A DNA stretch of 64,000 nt from Chloroflexota bacterium (GCA_016860845.1 BOKF01000007.1:186001-250000), one strand, 5' to 3'. Shown: positions 17,617 through 26,248, numbered from the stretch's first letter. Notes: a model not told the origin generated them from the sequence alone. A program made the numbers and translations.

Positions 17617-18621
17617 ATGGAACTTAAGGGTAAAACGGCCCTCGTCACCGGCGCGACCGGCTTTATCGGCGGCCGGCTGGCCGAGCGGCTGCAAGTAGAA
17701 GAGGAGATGAACGTGCGCGCCCTGGTGCGCCAGCCCGCCAAAGCGCGACGGCTGGCCGGCCTGGGCATTGAAATCGTTCCCGGCGATATTACCGACCCAG
17801 CCTCCTTGCCGGCGGCAGTGGCCGGCTGCCAGCTCGTTTTTCATGCTGCCGCTCATGTGAGCGAGGGTGTTGGCGATAAGGCCGCCGTCTGGGCGGTCAA
17901 TGTGACCGGCGCCGAGAATATCGCCCATGCGGCGGCAGCGGCGGGCGTCGAGCGCTTCATTCATCTCAGTTCATGCGCCGTGTATGGTTCCCTCCAGCGG
18001 CCCAATATTGACGAGCAAACGCCCACCCGGCGGCGTGGGCATCTCTACGGCGATTCAAAAGTAGCCGCCGAAGAAACGGTCTTTCTGGTCCAGCGGGAGC
18101 ATGGGCTGCCAGTGGTGGCGGCGCGAGCCTCTCACGTTTATGGCCCCGGCGCTCAATTGTCCATCCGCCCGGTTCAGAGCATCAAAGCGGGCAAAATGAT
18201 CTTGATTGACGGGGGCCGTCACTTGTGCAAACCGATCTACATTGACGATTTGGTAGATGGACTCATCCTCTGCGCTACAGTGGAGGCCGCCGCTGGTCAG
18301 GCGATCAACTTTACCAATGACGCTCCCGTCCCCTGGCGCGATTACTTTGGCGCTTATGGGCAGATGTTAGGTATCCATTCTTTGCCAGCGGTGCCTTTTG
18401 CCCTGGCCTGGCTTATTGCCGGCTTTTATGAACTCAAAGCAAGCATGACCGGCAAAAAACCGGCGCTCAACCGCGAACTGGTTAAATTTTTGCGCAGCGA
18501 CAGCAGTTTTAGCAATCAAAAGGCCCGCACCTTACTGGGCTGGCGGCCTCGGGTGGATTTAACGGAGGGCATGCAGCGGACAGAGGCATGGCTGCGCGCG
18601 GAGGGATATTTAGACATGTAA
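17617..18621 (+). CDS. NAD-dependent epimerase/dehydratase (extended SDR)
   Basis: A 334-residue extended short-chain dehydrogenase. The N-terminal NAD motif is TGATGFIGGRLAE, and the catalytic pair is Y-x3-K in LYGDSKVAAEE with the upstream Ser in HLSSCAVYGS. Family members act on nucleotide sugars, or on sterol or flavonol substrates; the MELKGKTALVTGATGFIG start with a C-terminal LLGWRPRVDLTEGM segment is common in the sugar and 3-beta-HSD-like groups. It follows the methyltransferase gene by 6 bp, so translation is probably coupled. Confidence 0.88.
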   Translation: MELKGKTALVTGATGFIGGRLAERLQVEEEMNVRALVRQPAKARRLAGLGIEIVPGDITDPASLPAAVAGCQLVFHAAAHVSEGVGDKAAVWAVNVTGAENIAHAAAAAGVERFIHLSSCAVYGSLQRPNIDEQTPTRRRGHLYGDSKVAAEETVFLVQREHGLPVVAARASHVYGPGAQLSIRPVQSIKAGKMILIDGGRHLCKPIYIDDLVDGLILCATVEAAAGQAINFTNDAPVPWRDYFGAYGQMLGIHSLPAVPFALAWLIAGFYELKASMTGKKPALNRELVKFLRSDSSFSNQKARTLLGWRPRVDLTEGMQRTEAWLRAEGYLDM

Positions 18622-18624
18622 ATA

Positions 18625-18674
18625 GGAGTGCGAAAGCTGTGCTTTCGTATGTCAAAGCTTTGCTTTGACACTCC
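18625..18674. repeat. nested hairpins (possible three-way junction)
   Basis: Outer arms GGAGTG (18625-18630) and CACTCC (18669-18674) enclose two hairpins: CGAAAGC-TGT-GCTTTCG (18631-18647) and GTCAAAGC-TTT-GCTTTGAC (18651-18669). The outer and second arms resemble the hairpin at 8.3 kb. Confidence 0.7.
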
Positions 18675-18706
18675 TTCTGTTCACTCCTTTTTGAAAGAGG
18701 AAGACC

Positions 18707-19486
18707 ATGGAGGCAATTATTACGGCTGGGGGGATTAGCGCGCCTGATGATCCTCTCTACGCTCAAACCGGCGTGGCTAAAAAGGCGTTGATCCCGCTGG
18801 CCGGCCAGCCGATGATTAACTGGATCGTGGAGGCGCTGATTAGGTCGGGCTTGATTGATCATATTGTCATCGTCGGCCTCAAGCCGGACGAACTCAATCT
18901 AAACCATCCCTCACTTTGCTTTATTGATGCCAGAGAGGGGCTGCTGGATAACGTTCTGGCCGGAGTGGACAAGGTGAGAGAAATTAATCCGCGGGCCAAA
19001 AAGATTCTGCTCTGTTCCTCTGATATTCCCCTGATTACGCCAGAAATTGTGTGTGGTTTCATCGAGGAGTGCGGTTCGCAGGAGGCGGATGTTTATTATG
19101 CCATCGTCGAAGAAAAAACGATGGAAGCGCGCTTTCCCGGCTCAAAGCGCACCTTTGTGCCCTTTAGAGGAGGTCGTTACTCCGGCGGCGATCTATTCCT
19201 GATTGATATGGTGGCAGCCAAAGGCAACGTCGAGCTGTTTCGCTCCCTGACCGGTTCCCGCAAGAATTACCTGGCCCAGGCGCAAATGTTGGGCCTGGGA
19301 TTCATCCTCCGCTTTTTACTGCGCCTGATGACGGTGGACGAGGCCGCCGAGCGGGCCCGCCAACGGATGAACTTGAACGCGCGGGTGGTGGTGACGCGCT
19401 TTGCCGAATTAGGCATGGATTTGGATAAGCCGCATCAGTATGACATCATCAAAGCAGAACTGGAAAAGGCTAAACTCCATTCCTAG
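18707..19486 (+). CDS. MobA-like nucleotidyltransferase
   Basis: A 259-residue NTP-transferase (MobA-like, NTP_transf_3 type). The N-terminus EAIITAGGISAPDDPLYAQT is a modified nucleotide-binding loop, GVAKKALIPLAGQPMINWIVEAL follows, and the metal-binding Asp is in LLCSSDIPLIT. Relatives transfer a nucleotide onto sugar or alcohol phosphates. The following gene encodes a PAP2 phosphatase that overlaps it by 47 bp. This suggests a shared role in polar-lipid or glycoconjugate precursor synthesis; that is inference only. Confidence 0.82.
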   Translation: MEAIITAGGISAPDDPLYAQTGVAKKALIPLAGQPMINWIVEALIRSGLIDHIVIVGLKPDELNLNHPSLCFIDAREGLLDNVLAGVDKVREINPRAKKILLCSSDIPLITPEIVCGFIEECGSQEADVYYAIVEEKTMEARFPGSKRTFVPFRGGRYSGGDLFLIDMVAAKGNVELFRSLTGSRKNYLAQAQMLGLGFILRFLLRLMTVDEAAERARQRMNLNARVVVTRFAELGMDLDKPHQYDIIKAELEKAKLHS

Positions 19487-20018
19487 CGCCTTAGATCGCC
19501 TGCTGAGCCTTGACGCCCGGCTAAGCCGGCAGCTTTACCTGCCGCCCGAATCAAGCTGGTGGAATCTAGTTAGGCTGGTGGCCCACCTGGGTGATGGGTC
19601 ACTGGTTTTCGGCGGATTGGGGCTGGTCTACATCCTCGGCTGGCTGGGAAGTAAGCCTCAGCTTTGCCAGGCCAGTTTACTGATTGTGCTGATCGTTTGG
19701 GCGGTCATGGGGGTGGTTACTTTGGTCAAATTCAGAGTCCGCCGCCAGCGGCCCCGGCCGCCCGGCGAGTTTGTCACCTTTCAATATGATGCTTACAGCT
19801 TCCCTTCCGGCCATGCGGCCCGCCTGACTGCCGTGGCTGCGAGCGTCATGTTTTTCGACCCGCTCCTGGGTCTCGTTTTGGGGGCGCTGGCTCTGAGCGT
19901 TGCCGCTGCCCGCGTTCTTATCGGCATCCACTACCTGGGTGACATTGTGATCGGCCTGGGGTTAGGGCTGCTCATTGCCTGGGAAGGTGTAACCCTTTTC
20001 TCTTCCCTCCTCCCTTGA
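19440..20018 (+). CDS. PAP2-family membrane phosphatase
   Basis: A 192-residue integral membrane phosphatase of the PAP2/undecaprenyl-pyrophosphatase type. The three active-site motifs are present: K-x6-RP in KFRVRRQRPRPP, PSGH in YSFPSGHAA, and S-R-x5-H-x3-D-like AAARVLIGIHYLGDIVIG. About five hydrophobic helices are visible. The first ATG lies 47 bp inside the preceding gene; a start nearer LLSLDARLSRQ is possible because the first 17 residues look unlike the family. It probably dephosphorylates a lipid phosphate on the outer membrane face. Confidence 0.88.
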   Translation: MTSSKQNWKRLNSIPSALDRLLSLDARLSRQLYLPPESSWWNLVRLVAHLGDGSLVFGGLGLVYILGWLGSKPQLCQASLLIVLIVWAVMGVVTLVKFRVRRQRPRPPGEFVTFQYDAYSFPSGHAARLTAVAASVMFFDPLLGLVLGALALSVAAARVLIGIHYLGDIVIGLGLGLLIAWEGVTLFSSLLP

Positions 20019-20019
20019 T

Positions 20020-20092
20020 GACCGCCGACAGCAGATCACAGACCGCTGTCAGAAGAAACGGTGACTGTCACGGCGGTCGGTAGTCGGCGGTC
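20020..20092. repeat. inverted heptamer arrays
   Basis: Units GACCGCC, GACAGCA, GATCACA, GACCGCT, GTCAGAA run over 20020-20054, and GGCGGTC, GGTAGTC, GGCGGTC over 20072-20092 on the complementary register. They separate the PAP2 gene from the next promoter. Confidence 0.75.
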
Positions 20093-20096
20093 GTTC

Positions 20097-20126
20097 TTAA
20101 CCCCTTCCAAAAATTTGTGCTATAAT
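20097..20126 (+). promoter_or_regulatory. promoter for the Nudix/galT pair
   Basis: TTAACC (20097-20102), 18-bp spacer, consensus TATAAT (20121-20126) with an extended TGC. The transcript leader would be about 60 nt. Confidence 0.7.
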
Positions 20127-20194
20127 GTCCCCACGATTTTACCCGGATCAATTTATGGTTTTTCATTAAGTAGCTTGTGAATTGAGGGGGCATC

Positions 20195-20896
20195 ATGAAT
20201 CAATCACCGCTAACTTCGCCCGTTTTGGAGGATGTCCGGCGGGCGCTGGCCGCGCCATTGCCCGGCATTGAAGGCCAGTTCAAGATGGCGCCTCAACCTC
20301 GCGTGGATCAAGTCAACCGCTGGGAAATGCCGGAGAACTATCGCGAGGCGAGTGTCTTGTTATTACTCTATCCCTATACCAGCAATGGTTGGGGTGGGCC
20401 GGAGTTGCATGTCGTCTTGACGCGCCGGCCCGAGTATCCCGGCGCGCACAGCGGCCAGATTTCGCTGCCCGGCGGCCGGCGCGAAGGGGATGAGCCGCTG
20501 CAAACGACGGCCTTACGGGAGACGTATGAAGAAATTGGTCTGGCCCCAACCACTATCGAAGTGATCGGCCAGTTGTCGCCCTTATATACGCCGCCGAGCA
20601 ATTTTTATATTTATCCATTTATTGGCTACTGCGCTGCCCGGCCTGCTTTTCGCCCTGACGCCAAAGAAGTCGCCGAGTTAATCGAAGCGCCGCTCAGCCT
20701 GCTGTTAAATCCGGCCAACCGCAAAGAGGAAATTTGGCTCTTTCCAAACTATGGCGAACGTCGCGTGCCCTTTTTTGATGTCTTTGGCCATCGGGTTTGG
20801 GGTGCGACGGCGATGATTTTGAGTGAGTTTTTGACGTTGTTACAGCGCAGCCGGGCTGCTCCCTTGCCGGATAACACCACCATCCTGGCAGCATAG
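20195..20896 (+). CDS. CoA pyrophosphatase-type Nudix hydrolase
   Basis: A 233-residue Nudix protein of the CoA-pyrophosphatase group (NudL/YeaB-like). The group signature HSGQISLPGGRREGDE directly precedes a complete Nudix box, G94-x5-E-x7-RE-x2-EE-x-G-L. These enzymes split CoA into 3',5'-ADP and phosphopantetheine. The start at 20195 follows a GAGGGGG ribosome site. The galT gene follows 62 bp downstream and may share the promoter at 20.1 kb. Confidence 0.9.
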   Translation: MNQSPLTSPVLEDVRRALAAPLPGIEGQFKMAPQPRVDQVNRWEMPENYREASVLLLLYPYTSNGWGGPELHVVLTRRPEYPGAHSGQISLPGGRREGDEPLQTTALRETYEEIGLAPTTIEVIGQLSPLYTPPSNFYIYPFIGYCAARPAFRPDAKEVAELIEAPLSLLLNPANRKEEIWLFPNYGERRVPFFDVFGHRVWGATAMILSEFLTLLQRSRAAPLPDNTTILAA

Positions 20897-20958
20897 AGGT
20901 TGAGCTGGCTAACCGGCCAAGTAATCAAGCCGGGTCAAGTGGCAGTCTGAGGAAACCA

Positions 20959-21957
20959 ATGCCTGAGCTTAGACAGAATCTGGCAACGAGAGATTGGGTC
21001 ATTATTGCCAACGAGCGGGCCAAACGGCCGCACGATTACATCGAACCTGAACGGCACTTAACGACCGATACTCAACCTTTTTACGATTCCACCTGCCCCT
21101 TCTGCCCCGGCGGCGAAGAACTTGACCTGGAAATTGAACGCCTGCCCGAAACAGGCCCGTGGCAGACCAGGGTGGTAGACAACAAATTTCCGGCGCTTTC
21201 CAAAGAAGGGGAATTGACCCGCACCTTCGACGGCGTCCACCGCTGCATTTTCGGCCTGGGCTACCACGAGATTGTCGTCGAACACCCGCGCCATAATACA
21301 ACCCTGGCTTTGATGACGCCGGCCGAGATCATGGTTGTGCTGCAAACGTTTTATAATCGGGGCTGGGCGATTACCCGCGACCCGCGCATGGAACAAATCA
21401 TCTACTTTAAGAACCACGGGGTGCGAGCCGGAGCCACCTTAAAGCACCCGCACAGCCAGATTATTGCCCTGCCGGTTGTGCCGAACACTATTCGCCATCG
21501 CATTGAGGAAGCCCGCCGTTATTTTGACGATAACGGCGAGTGTGTTTACTGCGTGATGATGCAAGATGAGCTACAAAAAGGCGTACGCATCGTCGAGGCG
21601 AATGAGCACTTTGTCGCCTTTGTTTTGTATGCCGCCTCATCTCCTTTCCATATTTGGATTGTGCCCCGCCAACACAGTGTCAGCTTTCTCTATGCTCAAA
21701 AAGATGCCCTGGCGGACCTGGCTCACATTTTACACAACATGTTACGCCGGCTTTTCCTGGGCCTGCGTGATCCCAACTACAACCTGGTCATTCGCACCGC
21801 CCCGGTTAAAGAAATCAGTAACGATTACCTGCACTGGTATGTAACAATCATCCCACGTCTCAGCCGGACGGCCGGTTTTGAGTTGGGCAGCGGTATGTTC
21901 ATTAACCCCTCGCTCCCGGAGGAAAGCGCCGCCTTTCTGCGCGAGGTCAACATCTAA
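20959..21957 (+). CDS. galT: galactose-1-phosphate uridylyltransferase
   Basis: A 332-residue HIT-superfamily enzyme of the Leloir pathway that exchanges UMP between UDP-glucose and galactose-1-phosphate. The nucleophile motif H163-P-H165-S-Q is present in LKHPHSQIIALP. A zinc-site pair C46-x2-C49 is in STCPFCPGGEE, and the substrate loop is KNHGVRAGATL. The C-terminal domain contains the second HIT-like half (FHIWIVPRQH). No galK or galE is adjacent; other nucleotidyl acceptors (ADP-glucose phosphorylase-like) cannot be excluded. Confidence 0.88.
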   Translation: MPELRQNLATRDWVIIANERAKRPHDYIEPERHLTTDTQPFYDSTCPFCPGGEELDLEIERLPETGPWQTRVVDNKFPALSKEGELTRTFDGVHRCIFGLGYHEIVVEHPRHNTTLALMTPAEIMVVLQTFYNRGWAITRDPRMEQIIYFKNHGVRAGATLKHPHSQIIALPVVPNTIRHRIEEARRYFDDNGECVYCVMMQDELQKGVRIVEANEHFVAFVLYAASSPFHIWIVPRQHSVSFLYAQKDALADLAHILHNMLRRLFLGLRDPNYNLVIRTAPVKEISNDYLHWYVTIIPRLSRTAGFELGSGMFINPSLPEESAAFLREVNI

Positions 21958-22019
21958 TTGTGGCAAGAAGAGCCGTATCCAAAATACCCTTCAGACAGAC
22001 TCTATAAAGAGAGACGTGC

Positions 22020-23204
22020 ATGGCAGAAATTCTGGGAAACGCCTCACCCGGCCAAATATTGATGTTTATGGCTGTCCCTGTCATTGGGGTTATTCTTTTT
22101 GGGGGAGTATTGTTCGTTGTATTTTCGAATCGAAGGAAGAAGCAGCCAATGGAATTGGAACTCTCGTCGAAAACAGGGGCGCTTTTAGACTCTCCCCGGC
22201 CTGTTGGCGAAATAAACCCCGCTTTCCCTCCCCCCAAACAAGCTGCTTTTACCCTGAATGATCCTGTCACAGACACTCAGGAGTCTAATTCAGAGGAGTT
22301 ATCCCCAGTTTCTGATCTGCCGGCAGGCCTCGATTTGAATTTAGATCTTTTGCACCAGCGAACCAAAACGGAGGTTGAGATGATGAATGTATCCAAATCA
22401 TCCCATGAATCAAGAAGCGGACTGTCCGCCCGGCTGAGCCATCAACCCCGGCCTGTTGCCGAAGCCACCCCGCCCGAAGCAAGCCAGTCAGCGTCCGTTC
22501 CGGCAGCCACCAGCCTGCCTGCGGCTCATCAACAACCCGTCAAGCAGTCTATCTCTGCACCTTACTCCAGCGAACCAGTAGAATTGTTGCGGCTCTTGCG
22601 TAACCCGCAATCGGGCCAATTGATCGTGGAAATCGCCGGGCGGCGTTACACCAAGCTGGCTGAGATTACCGATAAAGAAATTGGCCAATATATCCTAAAA
22701 TTAGCGGCGCACCTTCTGGCCTTCACCAATGGCATGATTGCAGCCGAAGCCGGTCTCAAAACTCTCCAGGTTCCCAAAGTGGGCGAGACACCTGTACCCC
22801 CGGTTGCGCCTGCGCCAGCCTCGCCCCTACCGTCCACTTCAGTTCAGCCAACCCCGCCTGCGCCTGAAGTTGAAGCGGCCTTTCTGGCTACGCTGCGCGC
22901 CCAACCGGCCACGGAACCCCCTCAGCCGCAGCGGCGCGGTCTTTTTGGACGCTCTAAACCGGCGGCTCCCGCTCAACCTTTGCTGCCTCCGCTGAACCTG
23001 ACCGGGCAGATTAACGAAATTGTCCAGGCCCGCCTGCGCTACTCGCCTTTGGCCGGCGCCACCAGGCTGGAGATCACCTCTGATCCTGGCGGGGGTATTT
23101 TGATTAACGTTAACGGGATGATCTATTCCGGCCCGGATGAAATTCCCCAGCCGGAGGTGAAGGAACTGATCAAGGCTTCGATTAAGGAGTGGGAGAAGAG
23201 CTAG
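22020..23204 (+). CDS. membrane-anchored protein of unknown function
   Basis: A 394-residue protein with one N-terminal transmembrane segment (about residues 10-33, FMAVPVIGVILFGGVLFVVF), then RRKKQ, so the long tail is predicted to be cytoplasmic. The middle is rich in Pro, Ala and Ser and probably disordered. Two ordered patches recur: residues about 185-235 (LRLLRNPQSGQLIVEIAGRRY) and the C-terminal 65 residues (INEIVQARLRYSPLAGATRLEI...). I do not recognise the family. Its TAG overlaps the stop of the convergent MBL-fold gene. Confidence 0.7.
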   Translation: MAEILGNASPGQILMFMAVPVIGVILFGGVLFVVFSNRRKKQPMELELSSKTGALLDSPRPVGEINPAFPPPKQAAFTLNDPVTDTQESNSEELSPVSDLPAGLDLNLDLLHQRTKTEVEMMNVSKSSHESRSGLSARLSHQPRPVAEATPPEASQSASVPAATSLPAAHQQPVKQSISAPYSSEPVELLRLLRNPQSGQLIVEIAGRRYTKLAEITDKEIGQYILKLAAHLLAFTNGMIAAEAGLKTLQVPKVGETPVPPVAPAPASPLPSTSVQPTPPAPEVEAAFLATLRAQPATEPPQPQRRGLFGRSKPAAPAQPLLPPLNLTGQINEIVQARLRYSPLAGATRLEITSDPGGGILINVNGMIYSGPDEIPQPEVKELIKASIKEWEKS

Positions 23205-24049
23205 TCTAACAAAACCGGCTCTACCCTAAAATTCACCCCGTCGGGCCTGAGCTTTCCCAAGGGTATTTCCGTATCGTGCTGAAAAATAATCAGGGCGTCT
23301 CTTTCCACGGCCCACTGCTGCCAGTAGCGCTTCGTTTCAATTGATTCCATTGGCTCTAAATCGTAGGCCGGCACCCAGGCTAAACGCTCCAAGTGGTAGT
23401 GCAGTGAGGCCATATCGGCTACAAACAGGGCCGTTTCCCCCCCTGACTCCAAAATGACCACCTGGTGGGCGCGAGTATGGCCCCGGGTTATCGCGGTGCG
23501 CACTTCACCGGTGAGGCGGGTAGCGCCGTTGATGAGCCGGAGCTGGCCGGTTTCTTCCAGGGGACGGTAATTCTCTGGCAGATAAGTAGCCCGGGTGCGC
23601 TCGTTGGGGGCGATGGCGTCGGCCCACTCCAGGCGTTGGACCCAATACTGCGCCCTGGGAAAGGCCGGGATCAGCCGTTCTCCCTGCCGGATGGTGTTGC
23701 CGCCGCAGTGATCGCCGTGCAGGTGGGTGTTGAGCACAATATCAATCTCCTCAACCGTCACTCCCTGGCGGGCTAAAGCCTCGACCACGTCCCCCTCCGG
23801 GCGCTCCAAGCCTGCTCGCCGCCGCGCTTTTTCGTCGAGTTTCAGACCATAGCCGGTATCCACCAAAATCGTCCTGCCCTCGGAGCGAATCAACAAGGAG
23901 TTGAGCGCAAAAGGAACGCGATTCTGCGCATCAGGAGGGAAAAGTTCGGCCCAGATAATGCGGGGCACCATGCCAAAGGTGCTGCCGCCGTCTACCCACA
24001 TCCAGCCGTCGCTTACAATCTGATATTCAAGGCTGCCTAACCTGGGCAA
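23201..24049 (-). CDS. MBL-fold metallo-hydrolase
   Basis: A 282-residue metallo-beta-lactamase-fold hydrolase. The metal-binding motif is H109-L-H111-G-D113-H114, followed by GGN; further ligands are in TRGHTRAHQVV and VADMASLHYH. The overall layout (VDTGYGLK, QRLEWADA) resembles quorum-quenching lactonase/arylsulfatase-like MBL proteins, but the substrate is not assigned. It lies 18 bp after the ComA-like gene, so glycosyltransferase, ComA and MBL form one minus-strand unit. Its stop codon overlaps that of the plus-strand gene across the palindrome CTAG. Confidence 0.88.
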   Translation of the reverse strand: MPRLGSLEYQIVSDGWMWVDGGSTFGMVPRIIWAELFPPDAQNRVPFALNSLLIRSEGRTILVDTGYGLKLDEKARRRAGLERPEGDVVEALARQGVTVEEIDIVLNTHLHGDHCGGNTIRQGERLIPAFPRAQYWVQRLEWADAIAPNERTRATYLPENYRPLEETGQLRLINGATRLTGEVRTAITRGHTRAHQVVILESGGETALFVADMASLHYHLERLAWVPAYDLEPMESIETKRYWQQWAVERDALIIFQHDTEIPLGKLRPDGVNFRVEPVLLD

Positions 24050-24067
24050 GGTGTCACCTCATTCGGG

Positions 24068-24895
24068 TTAATCGTCGCTGATCTCGGCCACTTCCAACTG
24101 GGGGGCAAAGTGACGGAAGGTCTCAAAACGCAGCCCACAGCGCAAAGCTTCCAAGCCGAGCACATCGCGGGGTTTGACGTTGCCCAGGTTCACATTCGGT
24201 CCGCAGCGCAAAATCAGGGCAGCCTGCTGCCGTTGCAGCGGCGCTTCCCAGATAACGTCACCCTGGCTGTCCCCCAGGCAGTTCATAATGGCCGTTAGTT
24301 CATCCTGGCGGAGCGCCCCATGCCCGTCATAGATGCCAACCCCCAGACCCGATTCCCGCGCCTCGATAATGACTTTATCCGCTCCCAGAGCCAGGTCGCT
24401 GGCAATCTGGTCACAGATCTTGGAGGGTGGGAAATGGATCGAGGGATCCTTTTTGCCCACCTCGGTGATAACCTTGAAACCAGCGTCGAGAGCGCGTTTG
24501 ATGGCGTCATCCCGAACCGGGCGCGACATGGTGATGGTTCCGTCGGAAATCTCAAGGGCCGTAAACCCCAATTGTTTGGCCCGTTTGACGTATTGGGGAT
24601 AAACGCCCCGGGTCAGCGTCACCTCCATTAAAGTGCCGCCCGGATAAATCTCGATCTGGTGAGCGCGGATTAGCTCAATTTTGCGGCGCAGCAGCGCCTC
24701 GTCCAAAAACACGGAGGTGCCAAAACTGAGCTTGACCTGGTCAATGTAATCGCCGGTTAAAGCCAGCATATCTTCAGTGGCGTACGGCCCCTGGCAGCGA
24801 TCCAGCACCATCGTCAGGCCCTGTTCCCGCGGCTGGCCTGCCGCCCGGTCCGGCGCGAGTTGAGGTAATAAATTATGCCAGGCTTTTGTGTTCAT
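24068..24895 (-). CDS. comA: phosphosulfolactate synthase (ComA) family protein
   Basis: A 275-residue TIM-barrel protein of the ComA family, which adds sulfite to phosphoenolpyruvate to give phosphosulfolactate, the first step of archaeal coenzyme M synthesis. Recognisable segments are TMVLDRCQGP, DQVKLSFGTS, the glycine-rich IYPGGTLMEVTL, TALEISDGTITM and KVIIEARESGLGVGIYD. Bacterial homologues serve sulfolactate production or unknown roles. No ComB, ComC or ComDE-like gene is present nearby, so a coenzyme M pathway cannot be claimed. It sits between a GT4 glycosyltransferase and an MBL hydrolase in an apparent operon. Confidence 0.85.
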   Translation of the reverse strand: MNTKAWHNLLPQLAPDRAAGQPREQGLTMVLDRCQGPYATEDMLALTGDYIDQVKLSFGTSVFLDEALLRRKIELIRAHQIEIYPGGTLMEVTLTRGVYPQYVKRAKQLGFTALEISDGTITMSRPVRDDAIKRALDAGFKVITEVGKKDPSIHFPPSKICDQIASDLALGADKVIIEARESGLGVGIYDGHGALRQDELTAIMNCLGDSQGDVIWEAPLQRQQAALILRCGPNVNLGNVKPRDVLGLEALRCGLRFETFRHFAPQLEVAEISDD

Positions 24896-24916
24896 AAAAG
24901 ATTGCTCTAAAGTTTA

Positions 24917-26173
24917 CTAACGTTTCGTAATGGCATTCGCCTCGAGCTGAAACTCAGGTACATTGGCCAGAACAGCCTGGTAATAGTCTGCGTGAGCTTG
25001 AGCCGTGGCTGCCCAGCTAAACATTTTGGCCGTGGCTGGACCAGCCGCCGCCAATCGCCGTCGCAGGGGCTCGTCTTGAACCAGCCGCAGCATCCCGGCG
25101 GCAATGGCTGCCTCGTCCAGCGGGTCAACCAGCAGGGCATTTTCCTCCGAGCGCAAATACTCGCGAAACACGGGCAGGTCAGAGGCTAACACCGGCACGC
25201 CAGCGGCCATCGCTTCCAGGGCCACCAAACCCCAGCCCTCTTTGACCGAAGGAAAGGCCAAGCCGTCCGCCGCTTGATAGAGCACGGGTATGAGATCGTC
25301 CGGCGCTACCCCCAGCAGAAAAATATCCCGGTCAACTTGCAGGTCTGACTCTGCCAGCGCCTGGAAGAACTCGGCCCGATAGGGAGCGTAATCCAGCAGG
25401 GTATCGCCGCCGGCCAGCAGCAGCACTGCCGCCTGTCCCTGCGCCGCCAGCGCCTGCCGGACCGTCTGGAAAGCGCGCAGCAAGCGGAGACTATTTTTGC
25501 GCGGTTCAACCCCGCCGATGTTGAGAAAAACCCACTGCTCGGCCAGCCCGAGTTTGGCCCTGGCCGCAGCCCGCACCACCTGGCTGGCCGGCTGAAAGCG
25601 GCTCAACTCTACGCCGTTATGAATCACGGTTGACTCCATCCCAAATTCTTGAGCCAGGCGCTCCTGCCAGATGCGGCTGACCACCAGGCGAAAATCAGGC
25701 CGGTAAATGGAATGATTCTGGCAGTCAATCAGCACGGGGCTGACAAAGTCGTCAAGGTGGTGAATGGTGCGCACAAACCAGGGAATTACCCTGTCTTCAC
25801 GCAGCCGCCACAGGGCATTGGCCGAAATACAATCCTGGGCGTGATAAAGGTCAAAAGGACCGGGCTGGTAGCGGGTCAGAAATTCGTAATAAGTCTGAAT
25901 GTAACGCTGAATACGTTCATCTAACGGCTCGTCATCACGAGGGGCTGCCGCCGGAATCAAGGTAAAGGGCGCTGACGTGGGTCGAAAAAAGGTGCTCCGT
26001 TCATCTTTGCCCAGGGCATAGATATGCACCGCATGCCCCAATGCCTGGAGATGCTCGGCCAGGGCCAGGGTATGCACCACACCCCCGCGCGGTTTGGTGG
26101 AGTAAGTAAAGAGGGCAACACGGAGAGATTTTGGATTTTGGATTTCCGATTTCAGATTTTCGATTTTGGACAT
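24917..26173 (-). CDS. GT4 glycosyltransferase, MSMEG_0565 family
   Basis: A 418-residue GT-B glycosyltransferase. The N-terminal LRVALFTYSTKPRGGVVHTL is the mark of the MSMEG_0565 family, which is often encoded with the Nit1 (nitrilase) cluster. The C-terminal donor site contains FPSVKEGWGLVALEAMAAGVPVLASD, with the EX7E pattern. I prefer the ATG at 26173 because AAAGGG lies just upstream; 12 further codons are open. Residues 3-16 (KIENLKSEIQNPKS) come from a heptamer repeat array and lie before the conserved fold. The partner Nit1-type genes lie 7 kb upstream on the same strand. Confidence 0.87.
   Translation of the reverse strand: MSKIENLKSEIQNPKSLRVALFTYSTKPRGGVVHTLALAEHLQALGHAVHIYALGKDERSTFFRPTSAPFTLIPAAAPRDDEPLDERIQRYIQTYYEFLTRYQPGPFDLYHAQDCISANALWRLREDRVIPWFVRTIHHLDDFVSPVLIDCQNHSIYRPDFRLVVSRIWQERLAQEFGMESTVIHNGVELSRFQPASQVVRAAARAKLGLAEQWVFLNIGGVEPRKNSLRLLRAFQTVRQALAAQGQAAVLLLAGGDTLLDYAPYRAEFFQALAESDLQVDRDIFLLGVAPDDLIPVLYQAADGLAFPSVKEGWGLVALEAMAAGVPVLASDLPVFREYLRSEENALLVDPLDEAAIAAGMLRLVQDEPLRRRLAAAGPATAKMFSWAATAQAHADYYQAVLANVPEFQLEANAITKR
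26127..26168. repeat. heptamer array inside the glycosyltransferase 5' end
   Basis: Six perfectly spaced units GATTTTG, GATTTTG, GATTTCC, GATTTCA, GATTTTC, GATTTTG. The array is translated on the minus strand as the N-terminus of the glycosyltransferase and matches in type the array read at the Nudix N-terminus at 7.5 kb. Confidence 0.85.
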
Positions 26174-26220
26174 CGTACCCTTTGGGTATTTTGGATTTTG
26201 AACAACCAAATTTTTTACTT

Positions 26221-26248
26221 CCTACTCCCTACTCCTTACTCCCTACTC
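26221..26248. repeat. heptamer array at the FmdB gene end
   Basis: Units CCTACTC, CCTACTC, CTTACTC, CCTACTC in tandem. On the minus strand they encode the last residues (GVGSKE) and the stop codon of the upstream FmdB-type gene. Confidence 0.85.
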
